A stretch of DNA of 64,000 bases from Bacteroidota bacterium (GTDB taxonomy: Bacteria > Bacteroidota > Bacteroidia > Cytophagales > Cyclobacteriaceae), in contig JAEYWY010000005.1 in NCBI GenBank assembly GCA_023428695.1, positions 62,001 to 126,000 on the forward strand. The letters run 5' to 3'. Positions 33,932 to 43,323 of this stretch are shown here, one piece after another. The translations under genes were made by a program, and so were the position numbers. The notes below the pieces were generated by a model. That model had not been told where the DNA came from. It did not search any database and saw nothing but the letters and a program-made list of their open reading frames with translations. Positions within the stretch are counted from its first letter, which is position 1; the number at the start of each line of letters is the position of its first letter.

Positions 33932-35623
33932 TTAAATCACAATGAACTCCGCCGGTCCGACGGTGACTTTGAGGTCGCGTTCCGGAATGGAAATCGTTTG
34001 TTCGCTACCGGTGTAATTCCACAATAATATTGCGCCGTTTTGGAATGCGATACCATCAACTGTCAATGGTTGGGATGAACGCGTTTCGAAAGCTTTGTCG
34101 TGCCCAGTCTCGCGTAACAATTTCAAAGCCCGGAATACCGGGTATTCTTCGCCTTCATTCGAAATAACTCCATGCGGTCCGACGGCCTGGAAGTAAGTTA
34201 CGCATCCAGCCTGTGCACTGACCATTTGTTTGATGCTTCCCAAAGTCCACGTTGCACAGAAGGGTGTTTTCTGACGCGGTTCAGTTCGGTCTTCCTCCGG
34301 GATGTGGAATGCTGCCGGATTCGTGGCGTAGGGATTAAACTTTCGCTTTAGTAACACCGGCGATACGTGAACCGCCGTTTCATAAATATTGCGCGCACTA
34401 ATGACGCCATAATATTGAGCTTCGAGATTCTCAATGATTGTCATGTCATCCGAAGCATGTTCCTGCGGGTCAAGACCAAATGTCACGAAGTCGGCAGACG
34501 ATACGGGAAAGCGATCCCTGTTTAGTTCCGTGAAATTAAAATCGGTACCGGCGCCCACCGCGGCCGTTGGAAACATACTTTTAAGCAATGGAATAAACTC
34601 TAAGTGATGCTCGCGCGTTGTGAGTTCGCGTTTGCTAAGTAATGTTATCTTTCGCACCGGGACGCGCTCTTTGTCAAACAATTTCAGAAAATCATCAAGC
34701 ACATCCCGTGGGTCTTGTGGTAGATGCATAACAATCTCGAGCGGCAATGCAAGGCGTTCGCTGATTAACACGTCGTTCGTGAAACTATCCTGCCATTCGA
34801 TATTGCTCAGGTCTACATCAACCCGGTAATGATCCAACCTGATTGTTCTTAATGCCTTAAGGATGTCTTCCGTAAACCCTTCCGAAGGCGACGATCCGAT
34901 GCCTATTGCAGGAAGCGTTACTTCCTTTGATGTTGTTGTGATTTCGATTACTTCGGAACTAAATACCTTTTCGAGAGGTTGTTCAGGTTTGAACGTGATC
35001 ACCTGATTTATGCGTTCACCTTTCCTGAGTTCCACCGGGAACGGCTTGCTCAGCGGCGTACAAAATGTCTTGAACGATGCATCGCTCCAGTTGCGCTGAT
35101 CCTCTGTTTCGAACACATCTCCGCTGAATGCGAGCGAATACCAGTGCGAATCGATCCGCCATTTCATATGAACGATATCAACAAAAGGATCTTCCGGCGC
35201 GATATACTCCGGAAAAGTGTGTTCGGTGGTTGTGCCATCGTCATGGCGAATGATTACCGGCTGGCGGATTGTTTCGCGCAGCGGATGAAGTATACAAAAG
35301 CCAGCTCTGTTCTTCCGGTGGTCCGCCACTACTTCACCGTCAATGGTGAATGTGATTTCTCCGGTCGAGCTACCCTGGATGGTAGCGCTCCACCGGATTA
35401 GTGTTGTGTCATCGGAATGGCTATCTGCTTTATATTGAATGCTAAAGGTTTCATGCCCGGCGTCGACAACTTCGTCATAAATCCTGAGCGGATGTGTTCC
35501 CCAGTTTTCATCGCGCAACGCAACGTAAATCATGCGCAGAATCTCCCTGTCACCGTAGCGAATGTAACGAACGAATCCGTTTTGATAAATAAGCCTGAAT
35601 GGTCCGCAGTTTAGTTCTTTCAT
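33932..35623 (-). CDS. D-apionate lactonase-like protein
   Basis: This 563-residue protein lacks a signal peptide and is probably cytoplasmic. An N-terminal beta domain carries FVRYIRYGDREILR, RDENWGTHP and EDQRNWSDASFKTF. A TIM-barrel-like middle starts near VTLPAIGIGSSPSEGF, and a short C-terminal beta domain has AILLWNYTGSEQ. These motifs recall the ApnL family, which opens D-apionolactone to D-apionate in D-apiose catabolism; I recognise this from memory of the family and could not run a search. The neighbour on the same strand, 34 bp upstream, is a GH140 apiosidase-like enzyme, which strongly supports an apiose role. No apiose dehydrogenase of the known type is visible in the window. Confidence 0.6.
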   Translation of the reverse strand: MKELNCGPFRLIYQNGFVRYIRYGDREILRMIYVALRDENWGTHPLRIYDEVVDAGHETFSIQYKADSHSDDTTLIRWSATIQGSSTGEITFTIDGEVVADHRKNRAGFCILHPLRETIRQPVIIRHDDGTTTEHTFPEYIAPEDPFVDIVHMKWRIDSHWYSLAFSGDVFETEDQRNWSDASFKTFCTPLSKPFPVELRKGERINQVITFKPEQPLEKVFSSEVIEITTTSKEVTLPAIGIGSSPSEGFTEDILKALRTIRLDHYRVDVDLSNIEWQDSFTNDVLISERLALPLEIVMHLPQDPRDVLDDFLKLFDKERVPVRKITLLSKRELTTREHHLEFIPLLKSMFPTAAVGAGTDFNFTELNRDRFPVSSADFVTFGLDPQEHASDDMTIIENLEAQYYGVISARNIYETAVHVSPVLLKRKFNPYATNPAAFHIPEEDRTEPRQKTPFCATWTLGSIKQMVSAQAGCVTYFQAVGPHGVISNEGEEYPVFRALKLLRETGHDKAFETRSSQPLTVDGIAFQNGAILLWNYTGSEQTISIPERDLKVTVGPAEFIVI

Positions 35624-35657
35624 GATATTAAGATCTCAGGCATAGAAGTGTACGCTG

Positions 35658-37034
35658 TTATTTAACAGGCAGGGGATAGTGTTTCGAAGCGTCATCGAGC
35701 ATCAGTACCCAATCGTGCCCGTACCCGGTTGACGGCGGAGTGAACTCCCGCACTTCTTTGTTGTCGAACTTTCCTCCGTCTTTTGATTCACCGTTTCGTG
35801 GATTGTACCATGTTGCAATCAGTTCTTTTCCTGTGACCTTACCCGGATTCACTTTAAATGACATGCCTTGTGAACTGTAGACAAAGATGTAATCCTTTCC
35901 CCGTGTCGCCTGTATGCGGTCGCTGCTACCGCGTGCGTTGTCTATGATACTTTGGTCCGGCACACGATCAAACATTGGCCGCGATTCAATGAGTCGACGC
36001 AGGTACTTCATCTGCGATGCACCAGGAAGATCCAGGGCATCATACCAATAATAATTTGGACCATTAACAGATTTTCTGTTTGGTGTATACATCTGCCAGA
36101 TGTCATGGCATCCGTACGTATGACCGAAAGCACCTGCGAATACATCCAGGTAGGCATGCTTGCGAACGTCATATGCGCTCGATGTTCCGAGATCCGCGGC
36201 ATTGAAACAAACGGGATGGTCTTCGTAAAGCGCTTCACCATCAATCACCGGCTTTACAGGTTTCATGTCGTATGCAACCTGAATACGATCCCATACATTG
36301 TTCTCACGACAGTGTCCAGTTTGAAACATGTTGAAGTCAAGCCATTTATCCTGATGAAACCATTTTGCAGAGCCGCCGTCCTTCATGTCGGTTGGCTGAG
36401 GATGAAAAGTCATAAGGGCATTTTCGTCACCGCCGACAGCTTCAGTAATTCCTTCCGCCATATTGCCCCAGATAGCCACGTCGTTGTCGTTTCGTGGATT
36501 TCGATCGCCACCGAGGATCCAGATAATGTTCTTGTGGTTCTTATACCGATTACCAAGCCACGCGCCGTATACTTTAGCGTTTTCCGTATTGAAAATCTCC
36601 GGCCCGGTGCCCCATCTGTCGCGATATACTTTGTCACCCCACGTCGGCAATAGTCCGATGTAAAGCCCCAACTCGCCGGCTTTTTCTATGATGAAGTCGA
36701 CGTGCTGAAAATAAGCGTCACGTGGTTTCGTCGGATCATCATTTTCCAACGGGATTTCCCCGTAAGGATTTGGATCGTGAAGTCCGTCTAATTCAGCGAG
36801 CGCTACCGCCTGAATAACCGTGAATCCCTTTTCAGCGCGATTCCTAAGGTATTTTTCAGCATCCTCACGGTTGAGCCGGTGAAACAATTCCCAGGCCGTG
36901 TCACCAAGCCAGAAGAACGGTTTGCCATCGGCAGTTTGAAGATAACGCCGGTTTTCCGATACGCGGAGTTGGCCATTGGCTTGTATCGAAAGCAATACGT
37001 GGAGTATAAGCAGGAGCCCCAGGAATCTTGTCAT
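35658..37034 (-). CDS. GH140-like (DUF4038) glycoside hydrolase, probable apiosidase
   Basis: From MTRFLGLLLILHVLLSIQANGQ the protein is 458 residues and secreted. The body matches the DUF4038/GH140 family: YLQTADGKPFFWLGDTAWELF, then YLRNRAEKGFTVIQ, WILGGDRNPRN, PVIDGEALYE, HTYGCHDIWQMY, and a C-terminal beta domain (FVYSSQGMSF). GH140 includes the apiosidase acting on rhamnogalacturonan II side chains in Bacteroides thetaiotaomicron. Nearby rhamnosidases and the apionate-lactonase-like gene fit that role. The 45-residue extension up to 37169 has no signal and is unlikely to be translated. Confidence 0.85.
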   Translation of the reverse strand: MTRFLGLLLILHVLLSIQANGQLRVSENRRYLQTADGKPFFWLGDTAWELFHRLNREDAEKYLRNRAEKGFTVIQAVALAELDGLHDPNPYGEIPLENDDPTKPRDAYFQHVDFIIEKAGELGLYIGLLPTWGDKVYRDRWGTGPEIFNTENAKVYGAWLGNRYKNHKNIIWILGGDRNPRNDNDVAIWGNMAEGITEAVGGDENALMTFHPQPTDMKDGGSAKWFHQDKWLDFNMFQTGHCRENNVWDRIQVAYDMKPVKPVIDGEALYEDHPVCFNAADLGTSSAYDVRKHAYLDVFAGAFGHTYGCHDIWQMYTPNRKSVNGPNYYWYDALDLPGASQMKYLRRLIESRPMFDRVPDQSIIDNARGSSDRIQATRGKDYIFVYSSQGMSFKVNPGKVTGKELIATWYNPRNGESKDGGKFDNKEVREFTPPSTGYGHDWVLMLDDASKHYPLPVK

Positions 37035-37083
37035 CAGCAACAATATGGTTTTGACGAATATCCGATAATTCGGGATTTTTCCC

Positions 37084-37097
37084 ATCCTGATTAGGAT
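37084..37097. promoter_or_regulatory. Palindrome between the GH140 and beta-helix genes
   Basis: ATCCT-GATT-AGGAT is a perfect inverted repeat flanked by a looser outer pair (TTTTTCCC and GGGACAAAAA). It lies in the 146-bp gap between divergent genes and shares AGGAT with the rhaB-rhaI palindrome. The shared word is only 5 bp. Confidence 0.3.
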
Positions 37098-37180
37098 ATG
37101 CGGGACAAAAATGAATCCATTTACTGACGCAGTTTCTGTGTATGCATTATCGTATCTTAGTACAAACAACCAGTACCACC

Positions 37181-38374
37181 ATGGTCAGGACGATTTTATT
37201 CGCCGTACTGATGCTTATGATGCATGCATCTTTCGCGCAAAAGGAAACTCAGAAAAAATTCCAGACGATGTTGATTGAAGTTGAAAATGGCGGAGTTGTC
37301 AACCTGCCGGAGGGCCACTTTCAACTTGAGGGAAGCCTTTCGATGGATGACAAATCAGACGTCGTGATTCGCGGCGCCGGTATGAACAAAACGATCCTGA
37401 GTTTCAAGGATCAGGTTACCGGTGCCGAAGGTTTGAAAATCACCAATGGTAAGAATATTCGCCTCGAGGATTTTACCGTTCATGATGCCAAAGGCGACGG
37501 TATCAAAGTACAGTTGGTTGACGGTATTGTGTTTAAGAATGTCACTACGGGTTGGACTGGTGGTGCCGATGAAAAAAATGGTGGCTATGGAATCTACCCG
37601 GTGCAGTGCACGCAGGTACTGATTGACAATTGTGTTGCGCATGGAGCGAGCGATGCAGGTATTTATGTTGGTCAGTCTAAGTATATTGTTGTACGCAACT
37701 CTAAAGCCTACGAAAACGTAGCCGGCATTGAAATCGAAAATTCTCTTTATGCCGATGTCTATGACAATGAGGCGTACAACAACACTGGTGGTGTCCTCAT
37801 TTTTGATTTGCCGGACCTGGTTCAAAAGGAGGGTGGATTCGTCCGCGTTTTTCGCAATGTGATCCGCGAGAATAACCACGACAACTTTGCTCCCAAAGGT
37901 AACATTGTCGGGAAGGTGCCGCCCGGAACGGGACTGATGATTCTGGCAACGCGTAACGTTGAAATTTTCGAAAACAAAATCGTGAACAACATCACTGCCG
38001 GTACGGCGATCATCAGTTACTACATGACGGAGAATCCGATCAATGATGCGTCATACAAGCCGTTTCCGCATAGTATTTACCTGCATGATAATGTATATGA
38101 ACGCCCTCGCGTGAGAACTAGCGGAAAGGGAAGGATGGGCAAACTGTTTCGGCTGAAGCTGCGTTTTGGCAAGGACGTTCCGCATATTATTTATGACGGC
38201 ATTGAGGACGATGCGATGAAGGACCGAAGAATATGTTTTAGCAATAATACAAACGCTACGTTTGTGAATATTGATGCTGGTAACAAGTTCCGCAACAAAT
38301 CGCGCGACATAACGCTGCATAATTGCGAACAACCGCGGCTTGAACCCGTTCAATTAACAGTCTCGATGAAATGA
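37181..38374 (+). CDS. Secreted right-handed parallel beta-helix protein
   Basis: From MVRTILFAVLMLMMHASFAQ, a signal peptide, the protein is 397 residues. It shows repeated rungs such as VVIRGAGMNKTIL, LKITNGKNIRLEDF, GIVFKNVT, VLIDNCVAHGASDAGIYV and VVRNSKAYENVAGIEIENS, typical of a right-handed parallel beta-helix (pectin-lyase-like fold). It overlaps the next gene, a diheme cytochrome, by 4 bp. The pairing of such proteins with an SO2930-type cytochrome recurs in Bacteroidota and gamma-proteobacteria as far as I recall. The beta-helix could be a glycan-active or alginate-epimerase-like protein, but no catalytic motif is certain. Confidence 0.82.
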   Translation: MVRTILFAVLMLMMHASFAQKETQKKFQTMLIEVENGGVVNLPEGHFQLEGSLSMDDKSDVVIRGAGMNKTILSFKDQVTGAEGLKITNGKNIRLEDFTVHDAKGDGIKVQLVDGIVFKNVTTGWTGGADEKNGGYGIYPVQCTQVLIDNCVAHGASDAGIYVGQSKYIVVRNSKAYENVAGIEIENSLYADVYDNEAYNNTGGVLIFDLPDLVQKEGGFVRVFRNVIRENNHDNFAPKGNIVGKVPPGTGLMILATRNVEIFENKIVNNITAGTAIISYYMTENPINDASYKPFPHSIYLHDNVYERPRVRTSGKGRMGKLFRLKLRFGKDVPHIIYDGIEDDAMKDRRICFSNNTNATFVNIDAGNKFRNKSRDITLHNCEQPRLEPVQLTVSMK

Positions 38375-39411
38375 GATTTCTTGTCGTACTGATCGTGATC
38401 TTAATTGGCGTGCCCGCTTTCGTATATGAACCGGTGGCGGTTGAGCGGAAGGAACGCCTTTCGGAATTTGCTTTCTTTACCGGAAAACTTGCTGATCTCA
38501 CACCCGCGGATGATGTCATTCCTTATGACGTTAATACGCCGCTCTTCAGCAACTATGCCGAAAAACTTCGCTTCATCAAATTGCCAGCGGGAGAGGTTGC
38601 ACACTATCGTGACTCATTAGCATTTGATTTTCCAGTCGGAACAATTCTTATTAAGAATTTCTATTACCCGGTTGATTTTCGCAAACCCGATGGTCCCCGT
38701 AAGATTATCGAAACCCGGCTGCTGGTACATCAGCCCGGGGGTTGGGAAGCGTGGCCCTACGTCTGGAACGACGACCAGTCCGACGCCGTTTATGACCCCG
38801 CGGGCGACATAAAGAAGATTTCGTACGTGGCAAAAAACGGTCGCAGGAAGGAAGTCACTTATGCTGTTCCCAATAAAAATCAATGCAAGGGTTGTCACGT
38901 CAGGAATGAATCACTCCTTCCGATTGGCGTAAACGCGCGGCAACTTAACCGTGATTTCAACTATGGAGATTCGAAAGAAAATCAGCTGATGCATTGGAAG
39001 GCGCTTGGTGTTCTTTCCGGATTACCGGACAAAGATGCGATTCCTGCGCTCGCCGTCTGGGATAATCCTGCGACGGGATCGCTGGACCAAAGGGCACGTG
39101 CATACCTTGACGCGAATTGCGGGCACTGTCATTCACAAAACGGTCCCGCGTCAACTTCAGGATTGTTTCTTGATATTTTCGAGCAGCGAAAAATTCATTT
39201 AGGTGTTGATAAGACACCGGTTGCCGCCGGACGTGGCGCGGGCAATTTGCGTTTCGATATCGTTCCGGGTAAACCGGATCAAAGCATTCTTGTATTTCGG
39301 ATGAAAACCAACGACCCTGCCATTGCAATGCCCGAACTTGGCCGCGAGCAGGTGCACGCGGAAGGAGTCGCGCTTATTGAAGAATGGATTCGCAGCGAAT
39401 CCTTCAATTAG
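38371..39411 (+). CDS. SO2930-family diheme c-type cytochrome
   Basis: This 346-residue exported protein contains two heme c motifs, CKGCH (about residue 173) and CGHCH (about 250). The preceding region (LFSNYAEKLRFIKLPAGE, FDFPVGTILIKNFYYP) is characteristic of the SO2930 family. The start ATG overlaps the stop of the beta-helix gene (ATGA), which indicates translational coupling. It probably carries electrons in the periplasm for an oxidation linked to its partner; the reaction is unknown. Confidence 0.86.
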   Translation: MRFLVVLIVILIGVPAFVYEPVAVERKERLSEFAFFTGKLADLTPADDVIPYDVNTPLFSNYAEKLRFIKLPAGEVAHYRDSLAFDFPVGTILIKNFYYPVDFRKPDGPRKIIETRLLVHQPGGWEAWPYVWNDDQSDAVYDPAGDIKKISYVAKNGRRKEVTYAVPNKNQCKGCHVRNESLLPIGVNARQLNRDFNYGDSKENQLMHWKALGVLSGLPDKDAIPALAVWDNPATGSLDQRARAYLDANCGHCHSQNGPASTSGLFLDIFEQRKIHLGVDKTPVAAGRGAGNLRFDIVPGKPDQSILVFRMKTNDPAIAMPELGREQVHAEGVALIEEWIRSESFN

Positions 39412-39470
39412 TCAGGTTCCTTGACTACTTTTACGCCCGGATAGACTGAATAACTGCAACCTGATTGATT

Positions 39471-41060
39471 ATGCGTCAACGCCACTTCTTCCTGCTGTTT
39501 GGAATATCTTTCATAATAGCTTCATGCTCCGGTGATCGCGGTTCGGATTCGAAGCCGCCCGTGAAGGGAGAACTTGTGATGGAGAGAATCGAAAACGCAA
39601 AGCCCCGCAATGTTGTGTTCATACTTTCCGACGATCATCGTTTTGATTTCATGGGCTTCACCGGCAAAGTACCCTGGCTTGAGACGCCTAACATGGATCG
39701 CATGGCCAAAGAAGGAGCGTGGTTCCGCAATACATATGTAACCACAGCATTGTGTTCTCCGAGCCGGGCTTCAATCCTTACGGGTCTTTATTCACATACC
39801 CACACCGTTGTTGACAACAGCGCCCCGGATCCGGATTTCCTGATATTCTTTCCGCAATACCTTCAGAAAGCGGGATACAATACAAGCTTCTTTGGTAAGT
39901 GGCATATGGGCCATGATACTGACGATCCAAGACCTGGATTTGACCATTGGGAAAGTTTCCGCGGCCAGGGCGTGTATTACAATCCTACGCTTAATATCAA
40001 CGGCGAGCGCGTTGAATACAAAGATTCGACATACATCACCGACCTGCTTACCGATCACGCCCTCGAATGGATGAAAAAGCAGGATAAAGACAAACCGTTC
40101 TTTGTATACCTCTCGCATAAGGCTGTACATGCGGAGTTTTATCCCGCAAAGCGACACGCTGGAAAATACGCCAACGAAACGCTTGAACTGCCGCCGTCAT
40201 TCCTTACGTCAGATGAGCAAGTGAAGGGAAAGAGGCGCACAGGGAATTCCGGAATGGAGAGACCCGACAACAAACCGTGGGGTGGCGATGAGTACTACGG
40301 CAAGAATCGTACTCCCGACTGGCAAAAGATGCAACGCGAGAGTTGGCATGGAGTCGACTACCTGTATAACGGTCAGATGAATTTCCGTGAGTTCTACCAG
40401 CGATATTGCGAAACATTGCTCGCGGTAGATGAGAGCATTGGTCGTGTATTGGAGTATCTCGAACAAGAAGGTCTTTTAGAGTCAACACTGGTGATCTACA
40501 TGGGTGACAATGGATTTTCGTTTGGCGAACACGGACTTATCGACAAACGTCATTTTTATGAGGAGTCGGCAAAAGCTCCGTTTCTTATCCGTTGCCCGGA
40601 GATATTTCAGGGTGGTCGTGTGATGGAACCGATGATTCAGAACATCGATGTCGCTCCGACGATTCTGGAAGTCGCCGGAATCAGAAAGCCCGAACAAATG
40701 CATGGCCGAAGCATCCTTCCTTTATTAAAAGGAGAGAACGTTGAATGGCGCGACCGCATTTTTTACGAGTACTACTGGGAGTACGACTTCCCGCAAACGC
40801 CGACCATGCATGGAGTCCGGACGGATCGGTATAAATTGATCCGTTACCATGGCATTTGGGACACTAACGAGTTATACGATTTGCAGGAGGATCCTAATGA
40901 AATGAAGAATCTCATTGCGAGTCCGGAACACCAGGAACTCATCAAAGACCTCAGCAATGAAATTTACGACTGGCTTGAAACAACAGATGGCATGCAGATT
41001 CCGCTAAAGCGAACTGTAAGGAAACACGGTAATGACCATCGCAACCTCGGTGTGTATTAA
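39471..41060 (+). CDS. Lipoprotein S1-family sulfatase
   Basis: This 529-residue lipoprotein (signal ending IIASC) has an N-terminal metal-site Asp pair in FILSDDHRFDFMG. The formylglycine signature LCSPSRASILTG carries Cys95, GKWHMG follows, and later metal residues are in MGDNGFSFGEHG. The architecture is that of S1 sulfatases acting on glycans. The stop codon overlaps the ATG of the formylglycine-generating enzyme gene by one base, so enzyme and activator are made together. ATG 39471 is preferred to the TTG two codons upstream. Confidence 0.93.
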   Translation: MRQRHFFLLFGISFIIASCSGDRGSDSKPPVKGELVMERIENAKPRNVVFILSDDHRFDFMGFTGKVPWLETPNMDRMAKEGAWFRNTYVTTALCSPSRASILTGLYSHTHTVVDNSAPDPDFLIFFPQYLQKAGYNTSFFGKWHMGHDTDDPRPGFDHWESFRGQGVYYNPTLNINGERVEYKDSTYITDLLTDHALEWMKKQDKDKPFFVYLSHKAVHAEFYPAKRHAGKYANETLELPPSFLTSDEQVKGKRRTGNSGMERPDNKPWGGDEYYGKNRTPDWQKMQRESWHGVDYLYNGQMNFREFYQRYCETLLAVDESIGRVLEYLEQEGLLESTLVIYMGDNGFSFGEHGLIDKRHFYEESAKAPFLIRCPEIFQGGRVMEPMIQNIDVAPTILEVAGIRKPEQMHGRSILPLLKGENVEWRDRIFYEYYWEYDFPQTPTMHGVRTDRYKLIRYHGIWDTNELYDLQEDPNEMKNLIASPEHQELIKDLSNEIYDWLETTDGMQIPLKRTVRKHGNDHRNLGVY

Positions 41061-42112
41061 TGAAGGCGATTTGCATTAACGCGATATTCGTTCTGTTACT
41101 GTTGTCCTGCTCCTCAGAGACAAGGCGCGAAGGCGAAGCGGGTCGGCATGAAGTTAAGCCATCTGGTGATGCGCCCGCCGGAATGATTTGGGTAAGCGGT
41201 GGCGAGTTTATTATGGGCACGGATGAAGGAAACACGTACGCCCACGAGCGCCCTGCGCATAACGTCAGCGTTGACGGATTCTGGATGGATGTGACCGAAG
41301 TGACAAACCAGGCGTATAAGGAATTTGTTGACGCTACGGGATACGTGACCGTCGCGGAACGCAAGCCGGATTGGGAGGAACTTAAGAAACAGCTTCCACC
41401 GGGAACACCAAAACCGCCCGACAGCATCCTCGTTCCGGGTTCGCTCACTTTTCACGCACCGGGTACACGCGTCAGTCTTAATGATTATTCACAATGGTGG
41501 CGCTGGACCCCGGGTGCAAACTGGAGACAACCCGAAGGACCAGGAAGTAATCTCGATGCGCGGTGGGATCATCCCGTTGTTCACATCGCATACGAAGATG
41601 CATTCGCTTACTGCGAATGGGCGGACAAGCGACTCCCGACTGAAGCAGAATGGGAGTTTGCGGCACGTGGTGGGGAGCCGGCCAAACCGTTTGACTTCAC
41701 GCGCGACCTCGTTACCAACGGACGATTTGTCGCCAACGTGTATCAGGGAAGTTTCCCCAGCAAAAACCTGGCGGAGGATGGATTTAAAGGAAGCGCGCCT
41801 GTAAAAACATTTCCGTCAAACGCATACGGCCTGTACGACATGATCGGAAATGTCTGGGAGTGGACGAGCGATTTTTATGATCCGGAATATTTCGCGCATC
41901 TTCCTGGAAACGGAACCGCCAGAAACCCCAAGGGTCCGAAAGCATCACACGATCCGCGAGAACCAGGCATTGTGAAGTATGTAACCAAAGGCGGGTCATA
42001 CCTTTGTGCGACAGACTACTGCTCCAACTATCGGCCTACTGCTCGTCAGGCAACGGCCTTTGACAGCGGACAATCGCATATTGGTTTTCGTTGTGTTAAG
42101 TCAGGACGCTGA
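41060..42112 (+). CDS. Formylglycine-generating enzyme (sulfatase activator), lipoprotein
   Basis: The 350-residue protein has a lipobox (LLLLSC) and the FGE/SUMF1 fold: MIWVSGGEFIMGTDEG, VDGFWMDVTEVTNQAY, LPTEAEWEFAARGG and GNVWEWTSDFYD. Unlike many FGE-like proteins, it keeps the two active-site cysteines, Cys316 and Cys321, in GGSYLCATDYC, at the same spacing as in proven aerobic FGEs. It can therefore be expected to convert sulfatase Cys to formylglycine using oxygen and copper. The lipoprotein signal places it in the envelope, where it would meet sulfatases after export. It is translationally coupled to the preceding sulfatase. Confidence 0.92.
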   Translation: MKAICINAIFVLLLLSCSSETRREGEAGRHEVKPSGDAPAGMIWVSGGEFIMGTDEGNTYAHERPAHNVSVDGFWMDVTEVTNQAYKEFVDATGYVTVAERKPDWEELKKQLPPGTPKPPDSILVPGSLTFHAPGTRVSLNDYSQWWRWTPGANWRQPEGPGSNLDARWDHPVVHIAYEDAFAYCEWADKRLPTEAEWEFAARGGEPAKPFDFTRDLVTNGRFVANVYQGSFPSKNLAEDGFKGSAPVKTFPSNAYGLYDMIGNVWEWTSDFYDPEYFAHLPGNGTARNPKGPKASHDPREPGIVKYVTKGGSYLCATDYCSNYRPTARQATAFDSGQSHIGFRCVKSGR

Positions 42113-42138
42113 TCGGATTACCTGTAACAGTCACTAAT

Positions 42139-43014
42139 GTGAGCGCCGAAAAAACCGCCATTCGTACAATTTACTTCAGCATCGCCGGTAGCACGGTGTT
42201 GGCGCTTATCAAATGGCTCGCGGGTTATTTCGGAAATTCGTACGCACTCATCGCCGACGGCATTGAATCAACGGCAGACGTTGTTTCCTCATTATTGGTA
42301 TTGATGGGGCTGAAAATTGCAAACAGACCTCCGGATGAAAATCACCCCTATGGCCATGGCAAACTTGAACCCCTTATCACATTTATTGTGGTGGGGTTTC
42401 TTATTGTCTCGGCAGTAGTCATCGCGTACCAGAGTATCGAAAATATCCGAACACCCCATGAACCTCCGGAGGCGTATACGCTGTATGTGCTTGCAGGAAT
42501 TCTGATCTGGAAGGAGCTTTCATTCCGGTACGTTATCCATAGGAGCAGACAAACGAACAGTTCGTCCCTGAGAGCCGATGCCTGGCATCATCGCAGTGAC
42601 GCGATCACTTCTGTCGCTGCGTTCATTGGAATTTCCCTGGCTCTGGTGCTTGGACCGGGTTATGAGTCCGCGGATGATTGGGCAGCGTTAGTTGCTTCCG
42701 GTGCGATTCTGTATAATAGCTATCTGATCTTCCGTCCGGCACTCAGTGAAATAATGGATGAGCACCTTTACGAAGAGCTGGTCAAGAAAATCCGGGCGGT
42801 TTCTCTGAGCGTTGGTGGCGTTGAAGGAACGGAGAAGTGTTTTGTGCGTAAGTCAGGAATGAAATATCATGTTGACCTGCACGCCACGGTAAAGGCTACT
42901 CTCACCGTGCGTGAAGGTCACGACATCGCCCACAGGCTGAAAGATAAACTATTGCTGGAGTTGCCGGAGCTTGAGAATATTCTGATTCACATAGAACCCG
43001 CTGAGGAACATTAG
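42139..43014 (+). CDS. Cation diffusion facilitator (CDF) metal transporter
   Basis: This 291-residue protein has the CDF layout: N-terminal transmembrane helices with a metal site in ALIADGIESTADV, the NRPPDENHPYGHGKLE loop, a second site in AWHHRSDAITS, and a cytoplasmic C-terminal domain (KYHVDLHATVKATLTVREGH). CDF proteins export zinc, iron or other divalent metals in exchange for protons. The only in-frame start near the expected N-terminus is GTG 42139. No link to the carbohydrate genes upstream is evident. Confidence 0.92.
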   Translation: MSAEKTAIRTIYFSIAGSTVLALIKWLAGYFGNSYALIADGIESTADVVSSLLVLMGLKIANRPPDENHPYGHGKLEPLITFIVVGFLIVSAVVIAYQSIENIRTPHEPPEAYTLYVLAGILIWKELSFRYVIHRSRQTNSSSLRADAWHHRSDAITSVAAFIGISLALVLGPGYESADDWAALVASGAILYNSYLIFRPALSEIMDEHLYEELVKKIRAVSLSVGGVEGTEKCFVRKSGMKYHVDLHATVKATLTVREGHDIAHRLKDKLLLELPELENILIHIEPAEEH

Positions 43015-43047
43015 CGTGCCCGGATGCGTGGAAATAATATGCTGATG

Positions 43048-43263
43048 TTATTTCCTCCCGGCTTCGCTTTGGACGAGTTCAAGCCGGTAGGTGACATTCT
43101 GGTCAAGCAATGCGCAGATCATCGTCATCAGCGCTCCTTCCTTTGAATGAAAGCAAATCTCGTCACCCTGCTTTGCTATGTGTTCGGATTGTACGGAAAG
43201 GACTCCCATCAGGTCGGGTTTGTTCTGCATGTCGGAGTGACTTACGATCAGTGTTCCTTTCAT
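43048..43263 (-). CDS. Small conserved-looking hypothetical protein
   Basis: This 71-residue protein is of unknown function. It is soluble, with no signal or membrane segment, and has plausible codon use. A TATATTTC box about 25 bp upstream of the start resembles the TAnnTTTG promoter with one mismatch. It lies alone between the CDF gene and a terminator. It could be a false open frame. Confidence 0.5.
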   Translation of the reverse strand: MKGTLIVSHSDMQNKPDLMGVLSVQSEHIAKQGDEICFHSKEGALMTMICALLDQNVTYRLELVQSEAGRK

Positions 43264-43323
43264 GGACGGTGTAATAACCCGAAATATACGAGTATTACTT
43301 CAAAAATCACACATACACACACA

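Noticed and set aside
37355..37879. 174-residue minus-strand frame inside the beta-helix gene
   Set aside because: It is antisense to clear beta-helix repeats and lacks any start or domain evidence.
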